This document shows, piece after piece, positions 1 through 9,318 of a stretch of DNA of 29,810 nucleotides. The notes under the pieces are model-generated. The model was not told where the DNA came from and made no database searches. It saw nothing but the letters and a program-made list of their open reading frames with translations. Location of the stretch: contig NZ_JAEQMG010000076.1 of the NCBI RefSeq assembly GCF_016680995.1, positions 1-29,810 of the forward strand. The letters run 5' to 3'. Within the stretch, counting starts at the first letter, position 1. The number at the start of each line of letters is the position of its first letter. The DNA is from Ruminococcus difficilis (GTDB lineage: Bacteria; Bacillota_A; Clostridia; Oscillospirales; Acutalibacteraceae). The translations under genes were made by a program, and so were the position numbers.

Positions 1-15
1 GTGCTCTTCCGATCT
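1..15. other. Illumina adapter remnant
   Basis: The first 15 bases, GTGCTCTTCCGATCT, are identical to the 3' end of the Illumina TruSeq read-2 adapter. They are not genomic. Real sequence begins at about base 16, so the reading frame that runs through this stretch should not be trusted upstream of base 16. Confidence 0.95.
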
Positions 16-16
16 A

Positions 17-625
17 ATCTGGAAAGCGTATGCGGAATATTACGGAAAAATCAGGCATGCCATGCTCTATGCCCTGCATAATCAGGAAATGCTCGCGTAT
101 CTGAAAAACGCGGAACGGCAGGAAACCTCCGTCACGGCAAGACCGTTTGACAAAGAGGCGGTCGCGGCGATCAAAAGCAGGCATGACAGAAAGCTTGTCT
201 TTGTCGCTCTGGGAATGTCGGCGCAGTTCAGAAAAGCGGCAGACGTCAGCGGCACGCCGTATGATTTCTATACAACACAGGGCGTACCGCTTGCCGGAGA
301 CAATGTGGAGGTCATCCCGTATACCACCGTCAATACGCAGGACTATATAGCCGCCGCGGATTATGTCATAACGAAAGCGGGTTGGGGAACGGTATCCGAA
401 TGTCTGCTTGCCGGAAAACGCATGGCGCTTTTCCGGCGCGACGGTGTTCTGGAGGACAGGACAACAATCAGACTGCTGGAAGAGAAACACCTTGCAGCTT
501 CCGTGACGGCGGAAGAGCTGTGTGATATCAGCGGAATCATCAAAAAATTGGATAGGCTTGACGGAAGCTGCGGCGGGTTTGATGACTGCGCGGCTGAGGT
601 TGCTGAAAAGCTTTGTTCACTGTAA
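17..625 (+). CDS. glycosyltransferase, MurG-like GT-B C-terminal half (5' truncated)
   Basis: The frame is open from the contig edge to the TAA at 623-625, so the gene has lost its 5' part and the methionine at 62 is not a convincing start. The visible part (about 200 residues) resembles the C-terminal, nucleotide-sugar-binding half of GT-B enzymes of the MurG/UDP-glycosyltransferase type. It has a beta strand followed by the motif [16 protein letters not shown], the usual donor-binding Gly/Ser-Glu helix. No acceptor domain is visible. It lies 16 bases upstream of the GDP-fucose synthase gene on the same strand, so it is probably the first visible gene of the sugar-nucleotide operon and may use GDP-fucose, GDP-mannose or another activated sugar. 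The donor and acceptor cannot be read from the sequence. Confidence 0.75.
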   Translation: MWKAYAEYYGKIRHAMLYALHNQEMLAYLKNAERQETSVTARPFDKEAVAAIKSRHDRKLVFVALGMSAQFRKAADVSGTPYDFYTTQGVPLAGDNVEVIPYTTVNTQDYIAAADYVITKAGWGTVSECLLAGKRMALFRRDGVLEDRTTIRLLEEKHLAASVTAEELCDISGIIKKLDRLDGSCGGFDDCAAEVAEKLCSL

Positions 626-641
626 AAGAGGAAGTATTACT

Positions 642-1586
642 ATGATGGAAAAAGACGCAAAAATATATGTAGCAGGTCACAGGGGAATGGTTGGCTCTGC
701 GATCGTGCGTGAGCTTGAGAGACAGGGCTACACCAACATCATCACACGCACACACAAGGAGCTTGATCTTTGCAGACAGAATGACGTAGAAGCGTTTTTC
801 GCGGAGGAAAAACCCGAATACGTATTTCTGGCAGCCGCGAAGGTAGGCGGAATCATAGCCAACCAGAACGCGCTTGCGGATTTCATGTACGACAACATGA
901 TCCTCGAGATGAACGTGATTCATTCCGCGTGGAAAAACGGCTGCAAGAAGCTGGAGTTCCTCGGATCGTCCTGCATTTATCCGAGAATGGCGCCGCAGCC
1001 CATGAAAGAAAGCTGCCTGCTGACAAGCGAGCTGGAAAAAACAAACGAAGCATACGCGCTGGCAAAGATCTCGGGACTGAAATACTGCGAGTTTTTGAAC
1101 CGACAGTACGGTACGGATTACATCAGCGTCATGCCGACGAATCTCTATGGACCGAACGACAACTATCATCCCACACACAGCCACGTTCTTCCGGCGCTGA
1201 TCCGCCGTTTCCACGAGGCGAAGGAAAGCGGAGCGGAGTATGTGACCTGTTGGGGCGACGGTTCGCCTCTGCGCGAGTTCCTGTATGTTGACGATCTGGC
1301 AAACCTGTGCGTGTTCCTGATGAACCACTACAGCGGCAACGAAACCGTCAACGCGGGAACAGGAAAAGAGCTGACGATCAGGGAGCTGACAGAGCTGGTC
1401 GCGAAAGTCGTCGGATACGAGGGAGAGATCCGCTGGGATACCTCCAAGCCCAACGGCACCCCGAGAAAGCTGCTTGACGTTTCCAAAGCGGAGGCGCTCG
1501 GCTGGAAATACAAAACGGAGCTTGAAGAAGGAATCCGGCTCTCATACGAGGATTTCCTCAACAATCCGATGCGGGCAGAGAGGTAA
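642..1586 (+). CDS. fcl: GDP-L-fucose synthase
   Basis: The product matches GDP-4-keto-6-deoxy-mannose epimerase/reductase, which converts the GMD product into GDP-L-fucose with NADPH in the cytosol. It is an extended short-chain dehydrogenase: the N-terminal Rossmann motif is [12 protein letters not shown], the active-site serine lies in GSSCIYP, and the YxxxK pair is in YALAKISG. The length (314 residues) is usual for the family. ATG 642 (or 645) is chosen because AGAGGAAG lies just upstream; longer in-frame starts would run into the previous gene. Its stop codon overlaps the next ATG by one base, so it is likely coupled to manC. The enzyme needs GDP-mannose 4,6-dehydratase, which is not seen in the window and may lie upstream of the cut edge. 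Confidence 0.93.
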   Translation: MMEKDAKIYVAGHRGMVGSAIVRELERQGYTNIITRTHKELDLCRQNDVEAFFAEEKPEYVFLAAAKVGGIIANQNALADFMYDNMILEMNVIHSAWKNGCKKLEFLGSSCIYPRMAPQPMKESCLLTSELEKTNEAYALAKISGLKYCEFLNRQYGTDYISVMPTNLYGPNDNYHPTHSHVLPALIRRFHEAKESGAEYVTCWGDGSPLREFLYVDDLANLCVFLMNHYSGNETVNAGTGKELTIRELTELVAKVVGYEGEIRWDTSKPNGTPRKLLDVSKAEALGWKYKTELEEGIRLSYEDFLNNPMRAER

Positions 1587-2905
1587 TGAATATGAATATT
1601 GTCTTGCTTTCGGGTGGTTCGGGAAAAAGACTGTGGCCGCTTTCCAATGACATCCGATCTAAGCAGTTTATCAAGATATTCAAAACGGATGACGGTCAGT
1701 ATGAATCGATGGTTCAGAGAGTATACCGCCAGATCAAAAAAATCGACAGCGAAGCGAGGGTGACGATAGCGACGTCGAAAACCCAGGTATCCTCCATTCA
1801 TAATCAGCTGGGAGACAATGTCGGGATATCCGTAGAGCCGTGCCGCCGAGACACGTTTCCCGCAATCGCGCTTGCGACGGCATATCTGCATGATGTTCTG
1901 GGTGTTCCCGAGGATGAAGCGGTGGTGGTGTGTCCCGTAGACCCTTATGTGGATGACGACTATTTCGCGGCGCTCAAGGCGCTCGGAGAGCAGGTGGACA
2001 AGGGAGAAGCCAATCTTGTGCTGATGGGAATAGAGCCTACCTATCCCAGCGAGAAGTACGGGTATATTATTCCCGAAAGCAAGGATGCGGTAAGCGCCGT
2101 GTCGACCTTTAAGGAAAAGCCCGACACGCAAACGGCGGAAAAATACATTTCTCAGGGCGCGCTCTGGAACGGCGGCGTGTTCGCGTATCGATTAAAGTAT
2201 GTACTTGACCGCGCCCATGAGCTGATTGATTTCGCGGATTATCAGGATCTTTTCACGAAATACGGCACGCTTACAAAAATCAGCTTTGATTATGCCGTCG
2301 TAGAAAAAGAGGAAAAGATTCAGGTGATGCGTTTCGGAGGTCAGTGGAAGGATCTCGGCACATGGAACACGCTGACAGAGGCAATGACGGACGCCGCGAT
2401 CGGCGACGCGATGATGAGCGAGACCTGCACGGGCGTGAATATCATCAATGAGCTGAATGTCCCTGTGCTTGCGATGGGACTGCATGACGTTGTCATTTCC
2501 GCAAGTCCCGAGGGAATACTGGTTTCCGATAAGGACGAGTCCAGCTACATCAAGCCCTATGTGGACAAGATCGATCAGCAGATCATGTTTGCCGAGAAAT
2601 CATGGGGAAGCTTCCGTGTACTTGACGTCGAGTCAAGCAGCCTAACGATCAAGGTGACACTGAACCCGGGCAACAGCATGAATTATCACAGCCATAAGAA
2701 CCGTGATGAGGTGTGGGTCTGTATCTCGGGCAAAGGAAAGACCGTAGTTGACGGAATGGAGCAGGAATTTACGGTCGGTGATGTTGTGACCATGCAGGCA
2801 GGCTGTCGTCACACGGTATTTGCCGTAACGGAACTGCAGCTCATCGAGGTTCAGCTCGGAGAGGATATCAATGTACAGGACAAACAGAAATTCCCTCTCG
2901 AATAA
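1586..2905 (+). CDS. manC: mannose-1-phosphate guanylyltransferase with C-terminal cupin domain
   Basis: A 439-residue protein that makes GDP-mannose from mannose-1-phosphate and GTP. The N-terminal nucleotidyltransferase domain has the signature LSGGSGKRLWPLS at about residues 8-20 and the later conserved FKEKPD and WNGGVF segments. The last 110 residues form a type II phosphomannose-isomerase cupin (HSHKNRDEVW, then a glycine-rich strand and AGCRHTV). The start overlaps the fcl stop by one base (TAATG arrangement) and the 3' end overlaps manA by 35 bases, so the three genes are translated as a block. Having both this cupin domain and a separate ManA downstream gives apparent redundancy in the isomerase step; the cupin may be structural or weakly active. 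Confidence 0.92.
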   Translation: MNMNIVLLSGGSGKRLWPLSNDIRSKQFIKIFKTDDGQYESMVQRVYRQIKKIDSEARVTIATSKTQVSSIHNQLGDNVGISVEPCRRDTFPAIALATAYLHDVLGVPEDEAVVVCPVDPYVDDDYFAALKALGEQVDKGEANLVLMGIEPTYPSEKYGYIIPESKDAVSAVSTFKEKPDTQTAEKYISQGALWNGGVFAYRLKYVLDRAHELIDFADYQDLFTKYGTLTKISFDYAVVEKEEKIQVMRFGGQWKDLGTWNTLTEAMTDAAIGDAMMSETCTGVNIINELNVPVLAMGLHDVVISASPEGILVSDKDESSYIKPYVDKIDQQIMFAEKSWGSFRVLDVESSSLTIKVTLNPGNSMNYHSHKNRDEVWVCISGKGKTVVDGMEQEFTVGDVVTMQAGCRHTVFAVTELQLIEVQLGEDINVQDKQKFPLE

Positions 2906-3887
2906 ACAAAACAAACCTTTTCTATTAAAACCGGTCGGAAAGGACTATCTGTGGGGCGGCGAGCGGCTGAATGACGATTTCGGGAAAAACATTCCGATGT
3001 CTCCGCTGGCGGAAACATGGGAATGTTCCACGCATCCCGACGGGCCGAGCACTGTTGTCAGCGGCACATTCAAGGGAATGACGCTGACGGAGGTGCTGAA
3101 GCGGCATCCGGAATTTCTGGGCACGCATCCGCGCACACAGGGAGAACTTCCGATATTGATCAAATTGATCGACGCGAAGCAGGATCTGTCCGTTCAGGTT
3201 CATCCGGATGACGAATACGCCGCCGCGCATGAAAACGGTCAGCTCGGAAAAACGGAGATGTGGTATGTCCTCGACGCGGCGCCCGAAGCGAGTCTGGTTT
3301 ACGGTCTGCACCATAAGACGGACAAGAAAACCATCCGCAGCGCCATAGAAAACGGCAAGCTGGAAAAATATCTGCAAAAGGTATCCATCAAAAAGGACGA
3401 TGTATTTTACATTGAAGCAGGGACGATCCACGCGATCGGGGCGGGCGCGCTGATCGCCGAAATCCAGGAGAACTCCAATCTGACATACCGCCTTTATGAT
3501 TATGACCGTGTGGATAAGAACGGCAGGAAACGGCAGCTCCACGTGGACAAGGCGCTGGAGGTGGCGGGTCTGGACAGCAGTGCGGAGCCTCACCAGCCGA
3601 TGCGGGTTCTGAAATATCAGCCGGGCTGGGCGTCGGAATTGCTGTGCAGGTGCAAGTATTTTCAGGTCGAAAGAATCATACTGAACACCGAAAAGCGGAA
3701 AGACAAGGTTCCGTTTCAGGTGGGAGAAGTGTCGTTCAATGTGCTCCTGTGTCTGAGCGGATGCGGCATTATGTTTTACGGAGAAGAAGTGCTTCTGTTT
3801 TTCAAGGGCGATTGCATTTTTGTGCCCGCAGACAGTGTTGAAATGGAAATATACGGAAAAGCGGCATTGCTCAAGGTGAGCTGCTGA
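2871..3887 (+). CDS. manA: class I mannose-6-phosphate isomerase
   Basis: This 338-residue protein matches the zinc-dependent isomerase that interconverts fructose-6-phosphate and mannose-6-phosphate, feeding the GDP-mannose branch. Zinc-site motifs are visible: QVHPDDEYA, then KTEMWYVLDA with the metal-binding glutamate, and a histidine in GTIHAIGAG. The length is close to the Bacillus ManA type. The start at 2871 lies inside the end of manC, preceded by GGAGAGGA with good spacing, so re-initiation from the upstream ribosome is likely. The stop is followed at once by a perfect 10-bp hairpin before the mutase gene. Confidence 0.92.
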   Translation: MYRTNRNSLSNKQNKPFLLKPVGKDYLWGGERLNDDFGKNIPMSPLAETWECSTHPDGPSTVVSGTFKGMTLTEVLKRHPEFLGTHPRTQGELPILIKLIDAKQDLSVQVHPDDEYAAAHENGQLGKTEMWYVLDAAPEASLVYGLHHKTDKKTIRSAIENGKLEKYLQKVSIKKDDVFYIEAGTIHAIGAGALIAEIQENSNLTYRLYDYDRVDKNGRKRQLHVDKALEVAGLDSSAEPHQPMRVLKYQPGWASELLCRCKYFQVERIILNTEKRKDKVPFQVGEVSFNVLLCLSGCGIMFYGEEVLLFFKGDCIFVPADSVEMEIYGKAALLKVSC

Positions 3888-3890
3888 GCG

Positions 3891-3916
3891 TCGCGCCGTC
3901 GGTTCAGACGGCGCGA
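3891..3916 (+). terminator. GC-rich hairpin between manA and the mutase gene
   Basis: TCGCGCCGTC at 3891-3900 pairs perfectly with GACGGCGCGA at 3907-3916 around a 6-base loop. Only TTTC follows, so it is not a strong intrinsic terminator. It could be a leaky terminator or an mRNA-stabilising/processing hairpin that lowers expression of the mutase relative to the genes upstream. Confidence 0.55.
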
Positions 3917-3939
3917 TTTCAAATAAACGGAGGAAAACT

Positions 3940-5628
3940 ATGGACTATATTCAGGAATATAAGCGTTGGTGCGAACTGGCAAAGGGCGACGCGGATGTAG
4001 AAAAGGAGCTGTCCGACATTGCCGCCGACGAAGCGAAGATCGAGGACGCATTTTATCGGAACCTCGCGTTCGGAACAGGCGGTCTGCGCGGTGTCATCGG
4101 CGCGGGTACGAACCGAATGAATATTCATGTTGTCGCGAAGGCGTCACAGGGACTGGCGGATTATATCGTAAAAAGCTTCCCCGAAAAGGACAGGAAGATC
4201 GCGGTAAGCTATGATTCGAGAATCAAATCCGACCTGTTTTCAAAGGTTGCCGCGGGAGTATTCGCGGCGAACGGCATCAAGGTCTATATTTATTCCGAGC
4301 TGATGCCAACGCCGTGCCTGTCGTATGCGGTACGCGCGCTGCACTGTGCCGCGGGCATCATGGTAACGGCGTCGCACAATCCTTCGGAATATAACGGCTA
4401 CAAGGTGTACGGCGCGGACGGCTGTCAGATCACAACGGAAGCGGCGAAAACCATTCTCGCGGAAATCGAAAAGCTGGATATTTTTGCGGACGTCAAAACG
4501 GGCAGCTTTGAACAGGGACTGGAGAGCGGCGCGATAGAATTTATCAGCGACGATATCTATACCGCCTTTGTCGGGGAGGTGAAGAAGCAGTCGGTGCTTT
4601 CGGAAAACGATCAGATCGACAAGAATGTTGCCATTGTTTACTCACCGCTTCACGGAACGGGATTGAAGCCCGTGCTCCGCACGCTCAACGAGAGCGGATA
4701 TACCAATATCACCGTTGTCAGGGAGCAGGAAGAACCTGACGGCAATTTCACGACCTGTCCGTACCCGAATCCCGAGATAAAGGAAGCGATGTCGCTCGGA
4801 ATGGAGTACGCGGAAAGGTACAACGCCGATTTGCTGCTTGCCACCGATCCCGACTGCGACCGCGTAGGAATTGCCGTAAAGACGCCCGATGGGGAGTACC
4901 GGCTCCTGTCAGGAAACGAAACGGGAATGCTGCTTCTCGATTATATTTGCCGAAAGCGTACGGAAAACGGCACGATGCCGCAGAATCCCGTGTTTATCAA
5001 AACGATTGTGACGACCGATTTGGCAGAGCGCATAGCGGCGGCTTACGGAGTGCGTACCGTAAATGTGCTGACAGGCTTCAAGTTCATCGGAGAGCAGATC
5101 GGACTTCTGGAGCAGCAGGGAAAGGAAAGCAGCTATATTTTCGGAATGGAAGAAAGCTATGGCTATCTGAGCGGCGGATATGTTCGGGACAAGGACGCTG
5201 TCGACGGCGCGTTCCTGATCTGTGAGATGTTCGCGTATTATCAAACGCTGGGTATCAGCCTGATCGACATGCTCGAATCGCTTTACAAAGAGTACGGCTA
5301 CTGCCTGAATACCCTGCACTCCTACCGGTTTGAAGGCTCGAAAGGCTTTGCAAAGATGCAGGAAATCATGAGAGCCTGCCGCGAAAGAATTACCTCGATT
5401 GGAGGAAAAAAGGTGGTCAAGGTTCTGGATTACGCGCAGGGGCTTGACGGTTTGCCGAAATCGGATGTAATCAAATTCCTGCTCGAGGATAACTGTTCCG
5501 TTGTCGTCAGACCTTCGGGCACAGAGCCAAAGCTGAAAATATATCTTTCCGTAACAGGCGTCAGCATGCAGGAAGCGGGAGATACCGAGAGAATACTGGT
5601 ACAGGATATGGACAAATATTTTGCATAA
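3940..5628 (+). CDS. phosphohexomutase (phosphoglucomutase/phosphomannomutase)
   Basis: A 562-residue alpha-D-phosphohexomutase that interconverts the 6- and 1-phosphates of glucose and/or mannose. The catalytic phosphoserine loop is TASHNPSEYNG (Ser145). The metal loop is DPDCDRVGIA, the sugar-specificity loop is GMEESYGYLSG, and the phosphate-binding loop near the C-terminus is RPSGTEPKLKIY. The length fits the PgcA/YhxB-type branch. GGAGG lies 8 bases before the ATG. In this operon it would supply mannose-1-phosphate to ManC. The motifs do not separate glucose from mannose preference, so a gene symbol is not assigned. Confidence 0.93.
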   Translation: MDYIQEYKRWCELAKGDADVEKELSDIAADEAKIEDAFYRNLAFGTGGLRGVIGAGTNRMNIHVVAKASQGLADYIVKSFPEKDRKIAVSYDSRIKSDLFSKVAAGVFAANGIKVYIYSELMPTPCLSYAVRALHCAAGIMVTASHNPSEYNGYKVYGADGCQITTEAAKTILAEIEKLDIFADVKTGSFEQGLESGAIEFISDDIYTAFVGEVKKQSVLSENDQIDKNVAIVYSPLHGTGLKPVLRTLNESGYTNITVVREQEEPDGNFTTCPYPNPEIKEAMSLGMEYAERYNADLLLATDPDCDRVGIAVKTPDGEYRLLSGNETGMLLLDYICRKRTENGTMPQNPVFIKTIVTTDLAERIAAAYGVRTVNVLTGFKFIGEQIGLLEQQGKESSYIFGMEESYGYLSGGYVRDKDAVDGAFLICEMFAYYQTLGISLIDMLESLYKEYGYCLNTLHSYRFEGSKGFAKMQEIMRACRERITSIGGKKVVKVLDYAQGLDGLPKSDVIKFLLEDNCSVVVRPSGTEPKLKIYLSVTGVSMQEAGDTERILVQDMDKYFA

Positions 5629-5673
5629 CGGGGCAGAATACGAATCCCCGTTCCATCCTTCGGGAATAAGAAT

Positions 5674-5703
5674 AAGGTCGTCTCAAAGCGGGACGACCTT
5701 TTA
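5674..5703. terminator. intrinsic terminator between convergent genes
   Basis: AAGGTCGTC (5674-5682) and GACGACCTT (5692-5700) form a 9-bp stem with a 9-base loop, followed by further T residues. It lies between the mutase gene and the oppositely oriented ABC permease gene and can end transcription of the sugar operon. A weaker CGGGG/CCCCG hairpin lies at 5629-5650. Confidence 0.8.
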
Positions 5704-5736
5704 CTATATGATATAATTGATATGACATATCCTAGC

Positions 5737-8700
5737 TCATTCGACGCTTTTCAGGCTTTCCACCATATTGACCGCCTTGATTTTAAAGCTCATAAAGAAG
5801 TTGACCAGCAGCGAGAACGCCATCGTGAGCAGTGAGGCGTAAACATAGGTGGAAAGGTAGATGTCACGTCCGAACATGACGTTATCGACCTCGACGGTGC
5901 GGATGATGAAGCCTGTCAGGAATACCCCGAGCACCAGCCCGGCGGCAATACCCATCAGCGTGAGGAGAATATTCTCGCGGTAGATGAAGCGCGAGGTTTC
6001 GTTGTTATAGAAGCCGAGCACCTTGAAGGTAGCGATTTCGCGCACGCGTTCCGCGATATTGATATTGGTCAGGTTGTACAGGACGACGAAAGCGAGTCCC
6101 GACGCGCAGACGATCATGACGACGACCACCATATTCAGCGCATTGAGCATGTTTTTAAAGTCGCTGACATTCTGATTGAGGAACGATACCGCAACGATGC
6201 GGCTGTCGTCCAGCAGCCCTACAGAGAAGGCTTCCTGCGCCTCGTCGCTGTTGTCCGAAAGGCGGACGTCGAGCATATTGTAAACAGGGGCTTTGCCGAA
6301 AAGTGCTTCGTAATACTGCGGAGTGAGCAGCACATAGTTATAGATATATTGCTCATAGATGCCGCCGACGGTGGCTTCCGCTTCATTATTGTCGGTTTTC
6401 AGCGTGATGACGTCTCCGACGGAGATGCCCAGCTTGTTTGCCAGCCATTCGTTGATCATCACGCTGTTGTCGTCGAGAGAAAGCGGCTGCTTTCCGACGC
6501 GCGTGCGCAGCGTCATCATGCGCTCAAAGCTCTCGGGTGACTGCGTTACCTGCAAATAGGTGGATTCCGTGTTTTCTTTTCCGTTGAAGCTGACGGTCAG
6601 CTGTTCCTGAGAGGCAAGCAGCATATCCTCCGTATTTCCCGTAGCGGCGACAAGCTCCTTTAAATAATCCAGCTCTCCGGCGGTTCCGCCGTCTTTCGGC
6701 ACGACTACCACGTCATAGTGGAAGATTTCCGTGAATTGCGTTTCCGTCAGCGGGACAAAGCTGTTGAGCAGGCCGAACGCTGCCACGATCAGCGCGGTAC
6801 AGCCCGCAACGCCGATGACTGTCATCAGCATTCTGATTTTGTAGCGGAACAGGTTGCGCGCCGTCAGCTTTCGGGTGAAGCTCATGCGCTTCCAGACCGG
6901 GGTCATATATTCGAGCAGAATCCGCTTGCCTGCTTTCGGCGCCTTGGGGCGCATCGCCTGAGCGGGCTTTTCCCGCAGGGATTTCAGGCAGACGATGACC
7001 GAGACCGCCGCCGTTGTGACCACAGCCGCCAGAATACCCAGCACAATGGACGGCAGATGCGGCACCAGCGTGATGTTGCCGATATAGAACATGATGCGGT
7101 ACGCGTCATAGATGATGAACGGCAGACTCAGCATACCTGCCGTAATGCCAAGAATGCTGCCGGCTGCGGCGGCAAGAACCGCGTAAATCACATATTTGAG
7201 GATGATGGAGCCGCTGCCGTAGCCGAGCGCCTTGAGCGTCGCGATTTCTACGCGCTTTTCTTCGATCAGACGCGTCATGGTCGTCACGCAGACCAGCACC
7301 GCAACAAGCAGGAAAAACAGCGGGAACACCGAAGCGACCGCGTCAAGACGGTCGGCGTTGGAGGAGTAGCTGTCGTAGCCGGGGTTATCCGAGCGTGTGA
7401 AGGTATACCAGTCTGACGGCGACAGCTTGTCGACTTCCGCCTGTGCCTCGTCGATAGAGGCTTTTGCGTCTCTGAATTTTTTTTCCGCTTCGCTGCTTTT
7501 GTCGTCAAGCTCTTTTCGCGCGTTATCGAGCTTTTCGCGTCCGTCAGCCCGTTCGGTTTCCAGCTTTTCGATGCCGCCCGCGAGTGCTGCTCTGGCGGCC
7601 TCCAGTTCCCGGGCGGCGTTGTCGAGCTGACTGCGGCCGCTCTTTTTCTGTGATTCCAGTTCGCCGTGCGCTTCGCTCAGCTGTGTTTTTCCGCTGTCAA
7701 GCTGTGCGCGCGCCTCGTCAAGACTCGCCTTGCCGTCTGCGGCTTTTTTGTCCAGCTCCTTTTGCGCGCTGATCAAATCACGCTCCGCCTGTGCGAGCTG
7801 CTCTCCGATCTGATGATATTGGTCATCCAGCGTGTCCAGCGTTTCCTGTGCTTTTTCCAGCAGCGCGACGGTGCTGTCGAGGAGCTTCTGCGTGTCGGCA
7901 ATTAGCTTTTCGCAGCCGTCGAGCACGGCTTTCACGCGCTTTGCCTGTTCGGGTGTGAGCGTTTTCCGCTCCTCAAGCTGTTTGAGTATCTCGTTTGCTG
8001 TGTCGATAATGGAGTGAAGCTGCTCCGAGAGCTTTTCCGCGTCTATTGTCTTGACCGCGTCGGTGATCTGGTGCAGCGCCTTCTGCGCTTTCTCAAGGTA
8101 GCCGAACAGATCTTCATTCTCCTTGTATTCGGCGAGTGAGGCGTTATATTGCGCCCATCCGCTGTTGATCTTCGCCTGCGCGTCGGCGATCTGCTTTTCG
8201 GCGTCCCTGACAGATTGATCATATTGCTTTTCCGCATCGCTGAGCTCTTTGCTTTTGTCATTGAGCTGCTTTTCGGCGGAGGCGATTTTGCTGTTGTATT
8301 CGCGCTCCGCGTCATAGAGCTGCGCTTCGCCGTCAGTGATCTTTGCGCGCGCGTCGTCAAGCTGCGCTTCCGCGTCGGCGATTTTGTCCCTGTATTCCTG
8401 CTCGCCGTCCTCCAGTTGCTTTTCCGCGTCGCGCAGCTTATTATCTGCGTTAGTTTTTTCTGTTTGATAGGTTTTCTTTGCGTCGTCGAGCTGCGCGTTT
8501 GCCTCGTCGATGACCTCGACCTGAAACGCTTCCTCGCGTTCTTTTGCGGTTTGTTCCAGACGCTTTTTGATATCCTCGATCTCCTCCTGATATCCGTCGG
8601 AGAAAGGAGAGAGGTCGTCGGGAAGAGCTGCTTTCACATACAGCTCCGTATAGCGCGGAAAGGCGAAGTCCTCCGCGGAGACGTACATGTACTCGTCGAT

Positions 8701-9297
8701 TTTTCCGTTTCCGATAGTCGTGTTGCCGCGCTGATAGGAGATATACAGCGGCGATTCCACCTTGCCGACGATATTGAACTCACTGCGCGCGAGCATATCG
8801 GAGAGCGCGTTGTCTCCCGCACTCGGAGCAAAATGCACCGTTCCGCCGACCTGATAGCGGTGGTTCGCGAACGCGACGCTTTCGGTGAGGATCTCTCCGC
8901 TGTTTTCAATATTGCGGCCTTCCCGCACTACGACGGAATTGAGCGCAGGGTTGTCCCTGTAGCCCTTCGGCAGCGCGATCACGCGGATAATATCGCCGCC
9001 CTCCTCGGAGGCAGTCAGCACGTCGCAAAAATAGGACGGCATGACGTCCTCGACGCCCGAGGTTTCGCTGACAGCCTGAATGTCATCCTCCGAAAAGCCC
9101 GTGGTTGACACCAGACGGAAATCCATCAGGCGTATTTCGCGGTAGTATTCCTCGGCAAGACGGTACATCGACGGCGGCGTCGCCTTGATGCCCGCGAAGA
9201 AGCCCACTCCCAGAGCGATGATCGCGAGAATGGAGAGAAATCTCGCTTTTGTATTCCATATTTCGCGCAGGGTATTTTTGAACAAGGCTCTTGTCAT
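5737..9297 (-). CDS. large FtsX-type ABC transporter permease with long coiled coil
   Basis: A 1186-residue membrane protein. One membrane segment lies near residues 20-38 (ARFLSILAIIALGVGFFAG). A folded extracytoplasmic region follows to about 225, then a very long charged heptad region from about 235 to 625, rich in repeats of the QLxDAxxxL type. A first FtsX domain with three membrane segments (about 645-770, with the conserved EKRVEIATLKALGYG) comes next, then a second membrane segment near 825-850, a second outer domain, and a final FtsX domain (VREIATFKVLGFY) with three more segments. This is the layout of two-FtsX permeases of the MacB/LolCDE superfamily in Clostridia, which move or sense envelope substrates rather than import nutrients. 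It lies 21 bases downstream of its ATPase and is co-transcribed with it. The substrate is unknown; the coiled coil could reach through the cell wall. Confidence 0.88.
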   Translation of the reverse strand: MTRALFKNTLREIWNTKARFLSILAIIALGVGFFAGIKATPPSMYRLAEEYYREIRLMDFRLVSTTGFSEDDIQAVSETSGVEDVMPSYFCDVLTASEEGGDIIRVIALPKGYRDNPALNSVVVREGRNIENSGEILTESVAFANHRYQVGGTVHFAPSAGDNALSDMLARSEFNIVGKVESPLYISYQRGNTTIGNGKIDEYMYVSAEDFAFPRYTELYVKAALPDDLSPFSDGYQEEIEDIKKRLEQTAKEREEAFQVEVIDEANAQLDDAKKTYQTEKTNADNKLRDAEKQLEDGEQEYRDKIADAEAQLDDARAKITDGEAQLYDAEREYNSKIASAEKQLNDKSKELSDAEKQYDQSVRDAEKQIADAQAKINSGWAQYNASLAEYKENEDLFGYLEKAQKALHQITDAVKTIDAEKLSEQLHSIIDTANEILKQLEERKTLTPEQAKRVKAVLDGCEKLIADTQKLLDSTVALLEKAQETLDTLDDQYHQIGEQLAQAERDLISAQKELDKKAADGKASLDEARAQLDSGKTQLSEAHGELESQKKSGRSQLDNAARELEAARAALAGGIEKLETERADGREKLDNARKELDDKSSEAEKKFRDAKASIDEAQAEVDKLSPSDWYTFTRSDNPGYDSYSSNADRLDAVASVFPLFFLLVAVLVCVTTMTRLIEEKRVEIATLKALGYGSGSIILKYVIYAVLAAAAGSILGITAGMLSLPFIIYDAYRIMFYIGNITLVPHLPSIVLGILAAVVTTAAVSVIVCLKSLREKPAQAMRPKAPKAGKRILLEYMTPVWKRMSFTRKLTARNLFRYKIRMLMTVIGVAGCTALIVAAFGLLNSFVPLTETQFTEIFHYDVVVVPKDGGTAGELDYLKELVAATGNTEDMLLASQEQLTVSFNGKENTESTYLQVTQSPESFERMMTLRTRVGKQPLSLDDNSVMINEWLANKLGISVGDVITLKTDNNEAEATVGGIYEQYIYNYVLLTPQYYEALFGKAPVYNMLDVRLSDNSDEAQEAFSVGLLDDSRIVAVSFLNQNVSDFKNMLNALNMVVVVMIVCASGLAFVVLYNLTNINIAERVREIATFKVLGFYNNETSRFIYRENILLTLMGIAAGLVLGVFLTGFIIRTVEVDNVMFGRDIYLSTYVYASLLTMAFSLLVNFFMSFKIKAVNMVESLKSVE

Positions 9298-9318
9298 TGT
9301 ATCACCTACGTTGCGTGT

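Noticed and set aside
540..1328. Minus-strand open frame opposite GDP-fucose synthase
   Set aside because: No similarity to a known family, and the plus strand is a clear SDR enzyme in the same place.
8149..9108. Plus-strand open frame of 319 codons inside the ABC permease gene
   Set aside because: It is the mirror of the coiled-coil coding region, whose biased codons keep the opposite strand open; there is no motif or start signal.
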